Part shown: in pieces, positions 32,366 through 40,872 of the stretch
Layout: the number at the start of each line of letters is the position of its first letter
Numbering within the stretch: position 1 is the first letter of the stretch
Assembly (NCBI GenBank): GCA_045801465.1
Contig: JBJMSU010000191.1
Span: forward strand, 1-50,444
From: DATFWC01 sp045801465
GTDB taxonomy: Bacteria > Pseudomonadota > Alphaproteobacteria > Rhizobiales > Xanthobacteraceae
Length of the DNA: 50,444 nucleotides
Direction of reading: 5' to 3'
Program-made: the position numbers and the translations under genes
Notes under the pieces: generated by a model
What the model was told of the DNA's origin: nothing
Seen by the model: the letters and a program-made list of their open reading frames with translations, nothing else
The model's database searches: none

Positions 32366-32809
32366 GTGAGCAACGGATTGGGCATGGTGATCGAGACCCT
32401 GGTTGCGATTCTGCTCCTGCTCACGATCGCTTACAGCGTGATGCTCAACAAGAGGCTGAAGCGCCTGCGTAGCGACGAGATGACGCTGAAAGCCACCATT
32501 TCCGAGCTGATCACGGCGACCGAGATTGCCGAACGCGCGATCGGCGGATTGAAGCTGACGGTGCGCGAGTGCGACCAGGGCTTGGGCGAACGGTTGCGAA
32601 CCGCGGAGCGCTTCTCGACGGAGATCGCCCGTCAGACCGAGGCCGGCCAGGAGATCTTGAGCCGGCTCCAGCAGATCGTCGCGGCGGCGCGGCCCTCGCC
32701 GGCGGCCGGCGCCGCGCCGGCCGCGCTGGTCGCACCCGATGCCCAGGCGATCGTCAAGGCGGCGCAAGCCTTTGCGGCGCGGGCGCGCAACAGGGGCGTC
32801 GCCGCATGA
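32366..32809 (+). CDS. DUF6468-type flagellar-locus membrane protein
   Basis: A 147-aa protein with a GTG start at 32366 directly after the fliM stop; GGAGG five bases earlier supports it. It has one N-terminal membrane span (VIETLVAILLLLTIAYSVML), then a long helix rich in charged residues (LKRLRSDEMTLKATISELIT) and an Ala-rich tail. Proteins of this type lie between fliM and motE in many Hyphomicrobiales; their role is unknown. The stop overlaps the motE start (ATGA). Confidence 0.8.
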   Translation: MSNGLGMVIETLVAILLLLTIAYSVMLNKRLKRLRSDEMTLKATISELITATEIAERAIGGLKLTVRECDQGLGERLRTAERFSTEIARQTEAGQEILSRLQQIVAAARPSPAAGAAPAALVAPDAQAIVKAAQAFAARARNRGVAA

Positions 32810-33612
32810 ACAAGTTCACGCGCGAGTTCCGGCTCATTCCGGTCGTGCTGTTCGCGACCGTGAGCCTGCTCGCGCTGAAGATCGGCGGGCTGGTCGCGTC
32901 CGGCGGCTACACGCTGGCAACGCCGCGTCCGGCGCAGGCAAACGACGTGCACGCGCGGTCGCCCGAGGGCAAGCGCTCCTGGGCGCAGGAGACGCTGGGC
33001 TATCCCGACCTCACCGGCAGCGTCGACAAGCCTGCGGCCGCCGACCAGAACGGCAAGGGAGCCGGCAAGGGCGATCCTGCGCAACCCGCCGCCGCGGAGC
33101 CACCGCCGCTTAAGCCGGACGCGGCGCCAGTTTCGATCGACAACGCCCGTGCGCTGTCTCCCGCCGAGCGTGCCGTTCTCGAGCGGCTGCAGGAGCGCCG
33201 GCAGGAGCTCGAGCATCGCGCCCGCGAACTCGACATCCGCGAAGGCCTCCTGACCGCGGCGGAAAAGCGGATCGAGGCGCGCGTCATGGAGCTCAAGGAC
33301 GTCGAGGCGCGGATCAACGCCGGCATTGCCAAGAAGGACGAAGCCGAAGTCGCCCGGCTCAAGGGCATCGTCACCATGTACGAGAACATGAAGGCGAAAG
33401 AGGCGGCCCGCATCTTCGACCGACTGGACATCAAGATCCTTCTCGAAGTGGCAAGCCAGATCAATCCGCGCCGCATGTCCGACATCCTGGCGCAGATGAC
33501 GCCGGAGGCGGCGGAGCGTCTCACGGTCGAGCTCGCCACCCGCTCCAATCAGAGCGAAAAGGCTCCGGCGCTATCCGATCTGCCCAAAATCGAGGGACGT
33601 CCCGGAGGGTGA
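32806..33612 (+). CDS. motE: MotE-like periplasmic motility chaperone
   Basis: A 268-aa protein with an N-terminal hydrophobic segment (RLIPVVLFATVSLLALKIGG), then a Pro/Ala linker and a coiled coil from about residue 120 (VLERLQERRQELEHRARELD). The MgtE_N-like C-terminal domain (YENMKAKEAARIFDRLDIKI, INPRRMSDILAQMTPEAAER) follows. In Sinorhizobium MotE guides folding of the stator-associated MotC; a homologue of MotC is not recognised here, although the large TPR gene downstream is a neighbour candidate. ATGA overlap with the preceding gene. Confidence 0.85.
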   Translation: MNKFTREFRLIPVVLFATVSLLALKIGGLVASGGYTLATPRPAQANDVHARSPEGKRSWAQETLGYPDLTGSVDKPAAADQNGKGAGKGDPAQPAAAEPPPLKPDAAPVSIDNARALSPAERAVLERLQERRQELEHRARELDIREGLLTAAEKRIEARVMELKDVEARINAGIAKKDEAEVARLKGIVTMYENMKAKEAARIFDRLDIKILLEVASQINPRRMSDILAQMTPEAAERLTVELATRSNQSEKAPALSDLPKIEGRPGG

Positions 33613-33615
33613 GGG

Positions 33616-33630
33616 TTAAGCCCGCGTTAA
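33616..33630 (+). promoter_or_regulatory. CtrA-type box before the TPR motility gene
   Basis: TTAA-N7-TTAA (33616-33619 and 33627-33630), starting four bases past the motE stop and 79 bases before the next ATG. It suggests an internal CtrA-responsive promoter. Confidence 0.65.
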
Positions 33631-33708
33631 ACGCGTCCGCCTAGGCTGAACGCGAACCCGCGCGCGGTGGCGGGTGCCGGCTCGAAGGACCGGTGCGGAA
33701 GCTTAAGC

Positions 33709-36700
33709 ATGGCGAGCAACTCACTCACGCTGAAGGCGATGCGCGCCCATGCCGATGCGCAGATTCCGCCGCGGGTCGGCGTGCGGACCGTCGTGCTTTT
33801 TCTGCTGCTCGAAGTGTTGTTGCTCCTCGCCGCTCTCGCCTCCTTTCCCGGCCCCGCCCGTGCCGAGATGATGAAGGGCGACGTGAGTGCGAGTACCAAT
33901 GGGGGCTACGCCCGCATCGTCTTCACCTTCCCGGAGGAAAACGAAGCCGATGTCCGGATCGCCAACGGTGTCATCGTCATCAGCTTCAGAAAGTCGGCCG
34001 AGCTTGCGGTGGACCGCATCTCTGCCGGCGCTTCCGCTTATGTGGGGGTCGCCCGGCGCGATCCCGACGGAACGGCGGTTCGCCTCGCGCTGAAGCGCAA
34101 GGTCACCGTCAATTCCATGGCGGCCGGCGAACGCCTGTTCGTCGACCTTTTGCCGGAGGGCTGGGTCGGGGTGCCGCCCGGCCTGCCGCAGGAGGTGATC
34201 GATCACTTGGCGCGCCGCGCGCGCGAAGCGGAAAAGAAAGCGCGACAGGCGTTGCTGCTTGCGCGGCAACGGGCGCTGCCGCCCATGAAGGTGCGGCTCG
34301 GCAACCATCCGACGTTCAGCCGCTATGTTTTCGAGCTGCCGGAGCCGGTACCGGTTGCCGTCGATCACGACAAGGAAAAGCTGACCGTCCTGTTCGACGC
34401 GCCGCTGCGGTTCGATTTGATCGACGTGAAGGCCGCATTGCCGCCGATGGTGAGCGCAATCACGGCGGAGCCCAGCGAGGATACGGTGGAAGTCCGCTTC
34501 ACCTTCAAAGGCAAGGTCGACGTGCGCACGTTCCGCGAGGACTCGAACTTTGTCCTCGATCTCACCGCCAGCAATGCCGCACCGGCCGCCGGAGTCGCCG
34601 TGCTCACCCAACCGGGCGACCTGCCGGGCCTCTCGCTGGTGCCTCCCGATGACAAGGGCGGGGCTCTGGCCAAGCCGCCGCCGATCGCGGCGGCAAAAGC
34701 GGACGAGCGGATTCAAGATCCGCTTCCGGCGCCGGCGGCTCCCGCACAGCCGGGAGCGACACCAAGACCGATGCCCGAGACTGCACCCGCGCCGGCCGCC
34801 GGCCGCCCGCCGCCGGTCGATACCCGGCCGGCAACCGCGCCGCCGCCGCACGAGCCGGTCAAGATCGAAGAAGTTTCAGCGCCACCGCAGAAGCCCGCCG
34901 CCCCGCCGGCGGGCGCGATTGCTTCGCAGCCAGCCGAACCTGCAGGGTTTCCGCCGGTCCAGGGCGCCACCGAAGCCGCGTCCGACGACGCCCGCGAGGC
35001 GGGTTCGCCGGTCGTGGTCGAGTTGCGCCGCCAAGGCGATACGCTGCGGCTCGTGTTTCCGTTCGCAACGCCGACGCCGGCGGCCATATTCCGCCGTTTC
35101 GATACCTTGTGGCTGGTGTTCGATACACGGGTGCCGATCGACGTCACGCAGCTTTTCGGCGATCCGGGCCGGGTGATCCGCAGCGCCGAGGTGTCGCGCT
35201 CGCAGGACGGACAGGTGGTGCGACTGAAGTTGGAGCGGCCTCGCTTGGCGAGCGCGAGCACGAGCGGGCCGACATGGGCCGTCACCCTCGGCGATATCAC
35301 GCTCGATCGCACCACGCCGCTGACGATCAACCGCGCCAGCGTCGGCGCCAACCGTGCCGTCGGTCTCGTTCCGTTCGATCAGCCGAGCCGGACCCATCGC
35401 ATTTCCGATCCCGAGATCGGCGACATGCTCCTCGTCGTCACGGCGCTCGGCCCCGCGCGCGGCATGCTGCGAACCCAGGACTTCGTCGAATTTCGCGCGC
35501 TCGCCTCGACTCATGGCGTCGCGCTTCAGCCGCTGGCGGACGATGTCTCCACCGAGGTCCACCCCGACAAAATCCTCATCACGCGGCCGAGCGGATTGAT
35601 CCTCTCCGGCGCGAATTATCAGCTGGACGAGGCGGCGCTGCAGTCCGGGGGAACCGTGCTGCTCGATCCGCTGCGCTGGGGCACCGATCGCCGCGCGCAG
35701 TTCGCCGAACGGCAACGGCAGCTCGTACAGGCCGCCGCCGTCGCGCCGGAAGGTAAGCGCGGCGCCGCTCGCCTCAACCTCGCCCGGTTCTATCTCGGGC
35801 GCGAATTGTTCCCGGAAGCCAAGGCGGTGCTCGAAGTCGCCGTCAGCAACGAGCAGCCGAAGGCGGCAGAACCATCCGGCCTGGTGCTGAGAGCCGTTGC
35901 CAAGCTCATGATGGACCGCAACGACGACGCGCTGAAGGACCTTTCCCATCCGGTCCTGGCAGATCACAAGGAGGCCGCGCTGTGGCGCGCGCTCGCGCAT
36001 GCGCGGCAGGGCAATTGGGTACAGGCGCGCGAAGGCTTCAAGGCCGCCGAGGCGGTGATCACGACGCTTCCCATCGAGCTGCAGCGCGCCGCCCTCAAGG
36101 AGCGGCTGCGCGCCGCCATCGAGGTGCAGGATGTCGGCGAGGCCACGCAGACGCTCAATGAGCTGACGACGATTGGCATCCCGGGCGAGCTGGAAGCGGC
36201 GATTGCGGTGCTCTCGGGGCGCCTTGCCGAGGCGCTCGGACGCATCAGCGATGCGCTGAACGCGTACCATTCTGCGGGCCAGTCGGGCGACCGTCCCGCC
36301 GCTGCACAAGGCCGGTTGCGCGAGATCCTGTTGCGCTATTCGCTCAACACGCTCGCCCGCGTGGACGTCATTTCCGAGCTCGAGGTGCTGACCACCGTGT
36401 GGCGCGGCGATGAGACCGAAATCGAAGCGCTGCAATTGCTCGGTCATCTTTACATCGAGGAGAAGCGCTATCGCGATGCGTTCTACGTCATGCGTACGGC
36501 GCTTTCTGCGTTTCCCACTTCGCCGACCACGCGGCGCATCCAGAACGAGGCCTCGGCGACGTTCGAGAAGCTGTTTCTCGACGGCACCGCCGACGCCATG
36601 CCGGCCATCGAGGCGCTCAGCCTGTTCTACGATTTCCGCGAGCTGACGCCGATCGGTCGGCGCGGCGACGAAATGATCCGCCGTCTCGCCGATCGCTTGG

Positions 36701-37458
36701 TTTCGGTCGATCTGCTCGGCCAAGCCGCCGAATTGCTGCAGCACCAGGTCGACCACCGGCTGCAGGGTGCGGCGCGTGCGCAGGTGGCAACGCGGCTCGC
36801 CGTCATCCATCTGATGAACCGTAAGCCGGATCGCGCCTTGCAGCTGTTGCGCTCGACGCGGAGCGCGGATCTGAGCACTGAACTGCGCAATCAACGCCTA
36901 TTGTTGGAGGCCCGGGCGGTCGCCGACGGCGGCCGTCACGACCTCGCGCTCGAGGTCATCGCCAACCTCAGCGGACGCGAGGTCGACCGGCTGCGCGCCG
37001 ACATCCTGTGGTCCGCCCGGCGCTGGCGCGAAGCGGGCGAACAGATCGAAATGCTCCACGGCGAGCGCTGGCGCGAGTTCACGCCGCTCACCGAAGCCGA
37101 GCGTCCCGATATCCTGCGCGCGGCGATCGGTTTCGCGCTCGGCGAGGATCAGCTCGGCCTCGACCGCCTGAGGGAAAAATACGGGCCCAAGATGGCGGAG
37201 GGGCCACTGGCCCGCGCCTTCGAGGTGGTGATCACGCCGTTCTCGACCAACACGCCGGAATTCCGCACCATCGCCAAGGCGGCCGCGGCCGCCGACACGC
37301 TCGAGCAATTCCTGCGTGACATGCGCGCGCGCTATCCGGAAGCGGGCGCCGCGCTGCCCGTCCCGGTGCCGATGCCCCAGCGCCAGTCGCACAGAGCGGA
37401 GCCGCCGCGCGCGGCCCGGACCTCTGCGGCAGCCGGACAGCTCGCCGCCGTGCCGTAG
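33709..37458 (+). CDS. Very large TPR-type periplasmic protein of the motility locus
   Basis: A 1249-aa protein from ATG 33709 (GGAAG upstream). It has a cytoplasmic N-terminus, a membrane anchor or signal about residues 26-52 (VRTVVLFLLLEVLLLLAALA), and AMIN-like beta domains with FTFPEENEADVRIANG. A long Pro/Ala linker (about 310-430) follows, then another AMIN-like segment with LRLVFPFATPTPAAIFRRFD, and several hundred residues of helical repeats of TPR character (for example ARLNLARFYLGRELFPEAKA). The place directly after motE suggests it works with the stator or cell wall at the motor. No catalytic motif is seen. A similar gene occupies this position in related genomes; I know no assigned function. 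Confidence 0.8.
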   Translation: MASNSLTLKAMRAHADAQIPPRVGVRTVVLFLLLEVLLLLAALASFPGPARAEMMKGDVSASTNGGYARIVFTFPEENEADVRIANGVIVISFRKSAELAVDRISAGASAYVGVARRDPDGTAVRLALKRKVTVNSMAAGERLFVDLLPEGWVGVPPGLPQEVIDHLARRAREAEKKARQALLLARQRALPPMKVRLGNHPTFSRYVFELPEPVPVAVDHDKEKLTVLFDAPLRFDLIDVKAALPPMVSAITAEPSEDTVEVRFTFKGKVDVRTFREDSNFVLDLTASNAAPAAGVAVLTQPGDLPGLSLVPPDDKGGALAKPPPIAAAKADERIQDPLPAPAAPAQPGATPRPMPETAPAPAAGRPPPVDTRPATAPPPHEPVKIEEVSAPPQKPAAPPAGAIASQPAEPAGFPPVQGATEAASDDAREAGSPVVVELRRQGDTLRLVFPFATPTPAAIFRRFDTLWLVFDTRVPIDVTQLFGDPGRVIRSAEVSRSQDGQVVRLKLERPRLASASTSGPTWAVTLGDITLDRTTPLTINRASVGANRAVGLVPFDQPSRTHRISDPEIGDMLLVVTALGPARGMLRTQDFVEFRALASTHGVALQPLADDVSTEVHPDKILITRPSGLILSGANYQLDEAALQSGGTVLLDPLRWGTDRRAQFAERQRQLVQAAAVAPEGKRGAARLNLARFYLGRELFPEAKAVLEVAVSNEQPKAAEPSGLVLRAVAKLMMDRNDDALKDLSHPVLADHKEAALWRALAHARQGNWVQAREGFKAAEAVITTLPIELQRAALKERLRAAIEVQDVGEATQTLNELTTIGIPGELEAAIAVLSGRLAEALGRISDALNAYHSAGQSGDRPAAAQGRLREILLRYSLNTLARVDVISELEVLTTVWRGDETEIEALQLLGHLYIEEKRYRDAFYVMRTALSAFPTSPTTRRIQNEASATFEKLFLDGTADAMPAIEALSLFYDFRELTPIGRRGDEMIRRLADRLVSVDLLGQAAELLQHQVDHRLQGAARAQVATRLAVIHLMNRKPDRALQLLRSTRSADLSTELRNQRLLLEARAVADGGRHDLALEVIANLSGREVDRLRADILWSARRWREAGEQIEMLHGERWREFTPLTEAERPDILRAAIGFALGEDQLGLDRLREKYGPKMAEGPLARAFEVVITPFSTNTPEFRTIAKAAAAADTLEQFLRDMRARYPEAGAALPVPVPMPQRQSHRAEPPRAARTSAAAGQLAAVP

Positions 37459-37570
37459 CGGCGCTGTTGCAGATTGGCTGCCGGCAATACTCAGCCAGCG
37501 AAGATATGACTGTAATAGCTAAGCGATACCTGTGGACATTATATGGTCCATGGAGTATAGTTAGGTCAAC

Positions 37571-37924
37571 ATGAACGCTGATCGGCCGCTTAAGGTGCCG
37601 GTCGTTTTCTACCGCACGCCGGCTGGCACGGAGGTGGTGCGGAACTGGTTGCGTGGGCTCGCTGAAGTTGATCGGAACGCGATCGGTCAGGACCTCATGC
37701 GGGTCCAATACCGGTGGCCCGTAGGAATGCCGCTTTGCCGTTCGCTGGGGGAAGGCATTTGGGAAGTGCGAAGCGATCTTTCGAGCAATCGGATCGCGCG
37801 GGTGTTGTTCAGCGTCCGGGACGGCAAAATTCTGGTGTTTCATGGATTCATCAAGAAGACTCAGAAGACGCCCGATGATGAGTTGGCCTTAGCCCGCAAG
37901 CGCAAGCGCGAATTCAATCCATGA
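37571..37924 (+). CDS. Gp49/HigB-like (RelE superfamily) toxin
   Basis: A 117-aa protein matching the phage-derived Gp49-like/HigB toxin family. It has the N-terminal VVFYRTPAGTEVVRNWLRGL, the central LGEGIWEVRSDLSSNRIARV and the family signature FHGFIKKTQKTPDDELALAR. Such toxins cut mRNA on the ribosome. The XRE antitoxin follows after 8 bases; the toxin-first order is usual for HigBA. The pair sits in a locally AT-richer stretch inside the flagellar locus, between the TPR gene and fliP, which suggests acquisition. The preceding sequence (37535-37560) contains TCCATGGA, a possible operator palindrome. Confidence 0.9.
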   Translation: MNADRPLKVPVVFYRTPAGTEVVRNWLRGLAEVDRNAIGQDLMRVQYRWPVGMPLCRSLGEGIWEVRSDLSSNRIARVLFSVRDGKILVFHGFIKKTQKTPDDELALARKRKREFNP

Positions 37925-37932
37925 GCTGAAAG

Positions 37933-38232
37933 ATGAAAAAAAAGAAAGTCCGACGCTCGACCGACGACCTGACGACTCTCGATGACTTCCTCAAGGAAGA
38001 AGGAAAGCTCGAAGAATTCGAAGCCGTCGCGATCAAGGAGGTGCTCGCATGGCAGATCGCCGAAGCCATGAAGGCACAGAAACTCTCGCGTAAGCGATTG
38101 GCCGAACGAATGCAGACGAGTCGCAGTCAGATTCGTCGGCTCCTTGACCCAAATGACGGCAACGTCACGATCGCGACGCTGCAGCGTGCGGCAAAAATCG
38201 TCGGCCGAACACTGCGGATTGAACTTCTCTGA
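37933..38232 (+). CDS. XRE-type antitoxin (HigA-like)
   Basis: A 99-aa protein with a Lys-rich N-terminus (MKKKKVRRSTDDL) and an acidic stretch. A helix-turn-helix occupies about residues 45-95 (IAEAMKAQKLSRKRLAERMQ, then TSRSQIRRLLDPNDGNVTIA). It would neutralise the toxin and repress the pair by binding upstream. It is convergent with fliP across 55 bases that contain short CCCCG/CGGGG arms. Confidence 0.9.
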   Translation: MKKKKVRRSTDDLTTLDDFLKEEGKLEEFEAVAIKEVLAWQIAEAMKAQKLSRKRLAERMQTSRSQIRRLLDPNDGNVTIATLQRAAKIVGRTLRIELL

Positions 38233-38287
38233 TCGATGAGCGCGAAACCCCGTTGCGCTGCGCCGTATGCGGGGAAACGAGCGCGGC

Positions 38288-39025
38288 TTACGTGCCGTAG
38301 CTCTGCACCAGGCTGCCGGCGACCAGCGACCAGCCGTCGACCAGCACGAAAAAGATCAGCTTGAACGGCAGGGATACCACCACCGGCGGCAGCATCATCA
38401 TGCCCATGGACATCAGCACCGAGGCGACCACCAGATCGATGATCAGGAACGGCAGGAAAAGCAGGAAGCCGATCTCGAAGGCGCGCTTGAGCTCGGAAAT
38501 CATGAAGGCCGGGATCAGCACGCGCAGCGAGGTGTCCTCGGCCTTTTCCGGCGTCGCCTGCTGGGCCAGATCGACGAACAGCTTGAGGTCCTTCTCGCGC
38601 ACGTTCTTCAGCATGAATCCGCGGAACGGCTCGGTCGAGCGCTCGAATGCCTGTTCCGGCTCGATCTCGTTGGCGATCAGCGGCTTCACGCCCTGATCGT
38701 AGGCGCGCTGGAACGCCGGTCCCATTACGAAGACGGTGAGGAAGAGCGCGAGCGAGACGATCACCGCATTGGGCGGGGCGGTGGCGGTGCCGAGCGCGGT
38801 ACGCAACAGGGAGAGAACCACCACGATGCGGGTGAACGACGTCACCATGACCAGGATGGAAGGCGCAACCGACAGAACGGTGAGCAGCGCGACCAGCTGA
38901 ATCACGCGCTCGGTGAGGCCCGCGCCCTGGCCGAAATTGATGCTGATATCCTGCGCTGCAGCAGGATGAGCGGCCGTTACGATGAGGACTGTTGCGAGTA
39001 CCAGTCCAACCCTGCGTCCGCTCAT
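38288..39025 (-). CDS. fliP: Flagellar export gate protein FliP
   Basis: Core subunit of the type III export gate, forming the FliP5-FliQ4-FliR1 channel. It is 245 aa, with a signal peptide (MSGRRVGLVLATVLIVTAAH, then PAAAQ), LLTVLSVAPSILVMVTSFTR, IVVVLSLLRTALGTATAPPN, and then ELKRAFEIGFLLFLPFLIID and LVVASVLMSMGMMMLPPVVV. fliO is 10 bases upstream in the same direction. It is separated from fliQ and fliR by the fliO-flgB region, as in several Rhizobiales. Confidence 0.97.
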   Translation of the reverse strand: MSGRRVGLVLATVLIVTAAHPAAAQDISINFGQGAGLTERVIQLVALLTVLSVAPSILVMVTSFTRIVVVLSLLRTALGTATAPPNAVIVSLALFLTVFVMGPAFQRAYDQGVKPLIANEIEPEQAFERSTEPFRGFMLKNVREKDLKLFVDLAQQATPEKAEDTSLRVLIPAFMISELKRAFEIGFLLFLPFLIIDLVVASVLMSMGMMMLPPVVVSLPFKLIFFVLVDGWSLVAGSLVQSYGT

Positions 39026-39034
39026 CCGTTCCCT

Positions 39035-40168
39035 TTAAGGTTTGCCTTGCGGCCGGCCGAGCAAGTTCGCCATCTCTTCCTCGAGGCTGTCGAACACCGA
39101 CTTCGCCGGCACGGGTTTCGGCTCGGGCGCCGCTTCGGCGGGCTTGGCCGGTTCGGGAGCAGGCGCGGGTTTGGCCGGTTCGGTAGCAGGCTCGGGCTCG
39201 GCGGCAGTCGCCGGCGGCGGCCCGGACTCCGGTTCGCGCACCGGAGCCGGCTCCGGCGTCGCGGCGGGTTCGGCGCTCGCCGGCGGGCGCGGCGCTTCCG
39301 TCGGCCGCGGCTTTGGCTCCGCACGCGGCGGCGTGACGCGGGCTTCGCTTACGCGGGCTTCGCTGGCGCGGGCTTCGCTAGCGCGGGCCTCGCCCGATCG
39401 TGCCGGGCGGCGCAGGGCCGCTTCGAGGCGCTGCGCCATATCGGCAAGGTTGACGTCGGCGGTCGGCGGCGACTGCCGCATCTCCACCGGCTGCTCGGAT
39501 TCGGCGGGGCGCGGTGCCGGGGACTTGGGCGGAGGCGGCGTGCGTGCCGGCTCCGGCGCGGCCGCCGCGCGCATGGCGGCACTGACGGGTTCGGGGAGGG
39601 GACGGGTCGGCAACTCCACGGGAGGCTGCACCTTCGGCGCTCCCTCAGGTTGTCGGATTTGCCGCGGCATCGGCTCGGGCTGCGGCGGCCGCACCGGTTC
39701 GGCCGGGCGCGGGCTGCGGGCAACCGGCTCCGGCGGGGGAGGAATCCAGGCCGCCTCGGCTTGCGGCGGGCGCGGCGGGGGTTCGGAACGCGGCGGGATG
39801 TCCGGCGGACGCGGTGTCGCCTCTCCGCCGTGGGGGCGCACCGGCGGCGCTTCGCGCGGCTGCGCAACCGGCACCGCGCGCACGATGTTCTGCTCGATCA
39901 CCACATCCGTGGGCCCGCCGATCAGGACCAGGTGTTCGACATTGTCGCGGCGAATGAGCACCAGCCGACGGCGGCCATCGACGGAAGCCGCATCGATCAC
40001 GGCGAGCCGGGGTTGACGGCCGCCGCGGCTGGCAGGGGCGCCGAGCCGCGTCCCTCCGATCCGACGGACCGCCCACAGGAGCAGCGGGATCAGCGCCAGG
40101 ACGATGATGAACGTGATGATGAATTTCACAGCGAGCGGCGTTTCTCCACCGAACAGACCGTCGAACAT
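39035..40168 (-). CDS. fliO: FliO-like export protein with long proline-rich tail
   Basis: FliO stabilises assembly of FliP. It is 377 aa from ATG 40168 (AAGGAG six bases upstream). There is one N-terminal span (VKFIITFIIVLALIPLLLWA, about 13-32), then a small FliO domain (RQPRLAVIDAASVDGRRRLV, LIGGPTDVVIEQNI) ending near residue 90. The remaining roughly 285 residues are Pro, Ala, Glu and Arg rich with little predicted fold and contain a run of ASEAR repeats. Normal FliO is 120-150 aa. The tail ends in SVFDSLEEEMANLLGRP, a short amphipathic element that may be functional. Confidence 0.82.
   Translation of the reverse strand: MFDGLFGGETPLAVKFIITFIIVLALIPLLLWAVRRIGGTRLGAPASRGGRQPRLAVIDAASVDGRRRLVLIRRDNVEHLVLIGGPTDVVIEQNIVRAVPVAQPREAPPVRPHGGEATPRPPDIPPRSEPPPRPPQAEAAWIPPPPEPVARSPRPAEPVRPPQPEPMPRQIRQPEGAPKVQPPVELPTRPLPEPVSAAMRAAAAPEPARTPPPPKSPAPRPAESEQPVEMRQSPPTADVNLADMAQRLEAALRRPARSGEARASEARASEARVSEARVTPPRAEPKPRPTEAPRPPASAEPAATPEPAPVREPESGPPPATAAEPEPATEPAKPAPAPEPAKPAEAAPEPKPVPAKSVFDSLEEEMANLLGRPQGKP
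39336..39395. repeat. Four 15-bp tandem repeats within fliO
   Basis: Four consecutive 15-base units based on ACGCGGGCTTCGCTT, starting at 39336, 39351, 39366 and 39381, encode repeated SEARA/SEARV peptides in the FliO tail. They differ by a few bases. Such arrays can gain or lose units by slippage. Confidence 0.85.
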
Positions 40169-40263
40169 CGCTCTCGCTCCTTCCGACCAGATCGCCGGGG
40201 TTCGGCGATGCAGTCGTACGGTTAACACCGTGCGGCAAGATTTGCCGTGCCGAACCCTAAGAT

Positions 40264-40383
40264 ATGGTTAACGCCGATGGGGTCCGGACCGTGTCCATCG
40301 GCGCCACAGCACCCTTTTTATGGTTAACGGCCGTTTCAAGGCAATCGGGCGGGATTGGCACGGTTTAACGGCGCGTTAACCAT
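40264..40383. promoter_or_regulatory. CtrA-type box cluster between fliO and flgB
   Basis: The full box TTAA-N7-TTAACCAT is at 40365-40383, 68 bases before the flgB ATG. Two further octamers read TTAACCAT on the minus strand (40264-40271 and 40320-40327), facing fliO, and another GTTAAC is at 40221. This is the densest cluster in the window and occupies the 282-base divergent gap, which holds no gene. Confidence 0.78.
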
Positions 40384-40450
40384 AAGCTCGGCAAACTTTG
40401 CCTGGGCCACCCGCGCGCGAGAGCAGCGCGCCGTCTGCCGGAGCTTCTCG

Positions 40451-40855
40451 ATGCCGATCTCCGAGATCCCGATCTTCTCCATGCTGCGCACCAAGATGCA
40501 ATGGCATCAGGAGCGCCAACGGCTGTTGGCGGAGAACGTCTCGAACGCCGATACGCCGAATTTCAAGCCACGCGATCTCGCCCCGCCCAAGTTCGACGGC
40601 CGCAGCCCCGCAGCCGTGGCTTCGCTGGCGCTGGCCCAGACCAGCCCGGTCCATATCGCCGGCGCCAATTCCGCCGGCACGCCGCAGTTCCGCACCGACC
40701 GGCGAGGTGGCTACGAGGTTCGTCCCGCCGGCAATGCGGTCAGTCTCGAAGACGAGATGCTCAAGGTGGCGGCCAACCAGATGGACTATCAGACCGCGAC
40801 GAGCCTGTACGGCAAGAGTCTCGGCCTGATCAGAACCGCACTCGGTAAGCGCTGA
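40451..40855 (+). CDS. flgB: Proximal rod protein FlgB
   Basis: Rod subunit, 134 aa from ATG 40451 (CGGAGC six bases upstream); an earlier in-frame start at 40355 overlaps the CtrA box region. Motifs are IFSMLRTKMQWHQERQRLLA, ENVSNADTPNFKPRDL and the C-terminal LKVAANQMDYQTATSLYGKS. It is the first gene of flgB-flgC-fliE-fliQ-fliR-flhB-cckA. Confidence 0.95.
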   Translation: MPISEIPIFSMLRTKMQWHQERQRLLAENVSNADTPNFKPRDLAPPKFDGRSPAAVASLALAQTSPVHIAGANSAGTPQFRTDRRGGYEVRPAGNAVSLEDEMLKVAANQMDYQTATSLYGKSLGLIRTALGKR

Positions 40856-40872
40856 AGCGACCGGAGAGGCAC

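Noticed and set aside
34876..36894. A 672-residue open frame antisense to the large TPR gene
   Set aside because: The same high-GC shadow effect; no start signal and no recognisable motif.
39336..39395. Possible CRISPR array
   Set aside because: The units are contiguous 15-base repeats with no spacers and lie inside a coding frame.
38267..40225. A 652-residue open frame on the plus strand opposite fliP and fliO
   Set aside because: fliP and fliO on the minus strand have clear motifs and ribosome sites; the opposite frame is Arg/Gly/His-rich noise.
40355..40372. TTGGCAC upstream of flgB as a sigma-54 promoter
   Set aside because: The GC pair is not at the required 10-base spacing from GG. 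The CtrA box overlaps this region instead.
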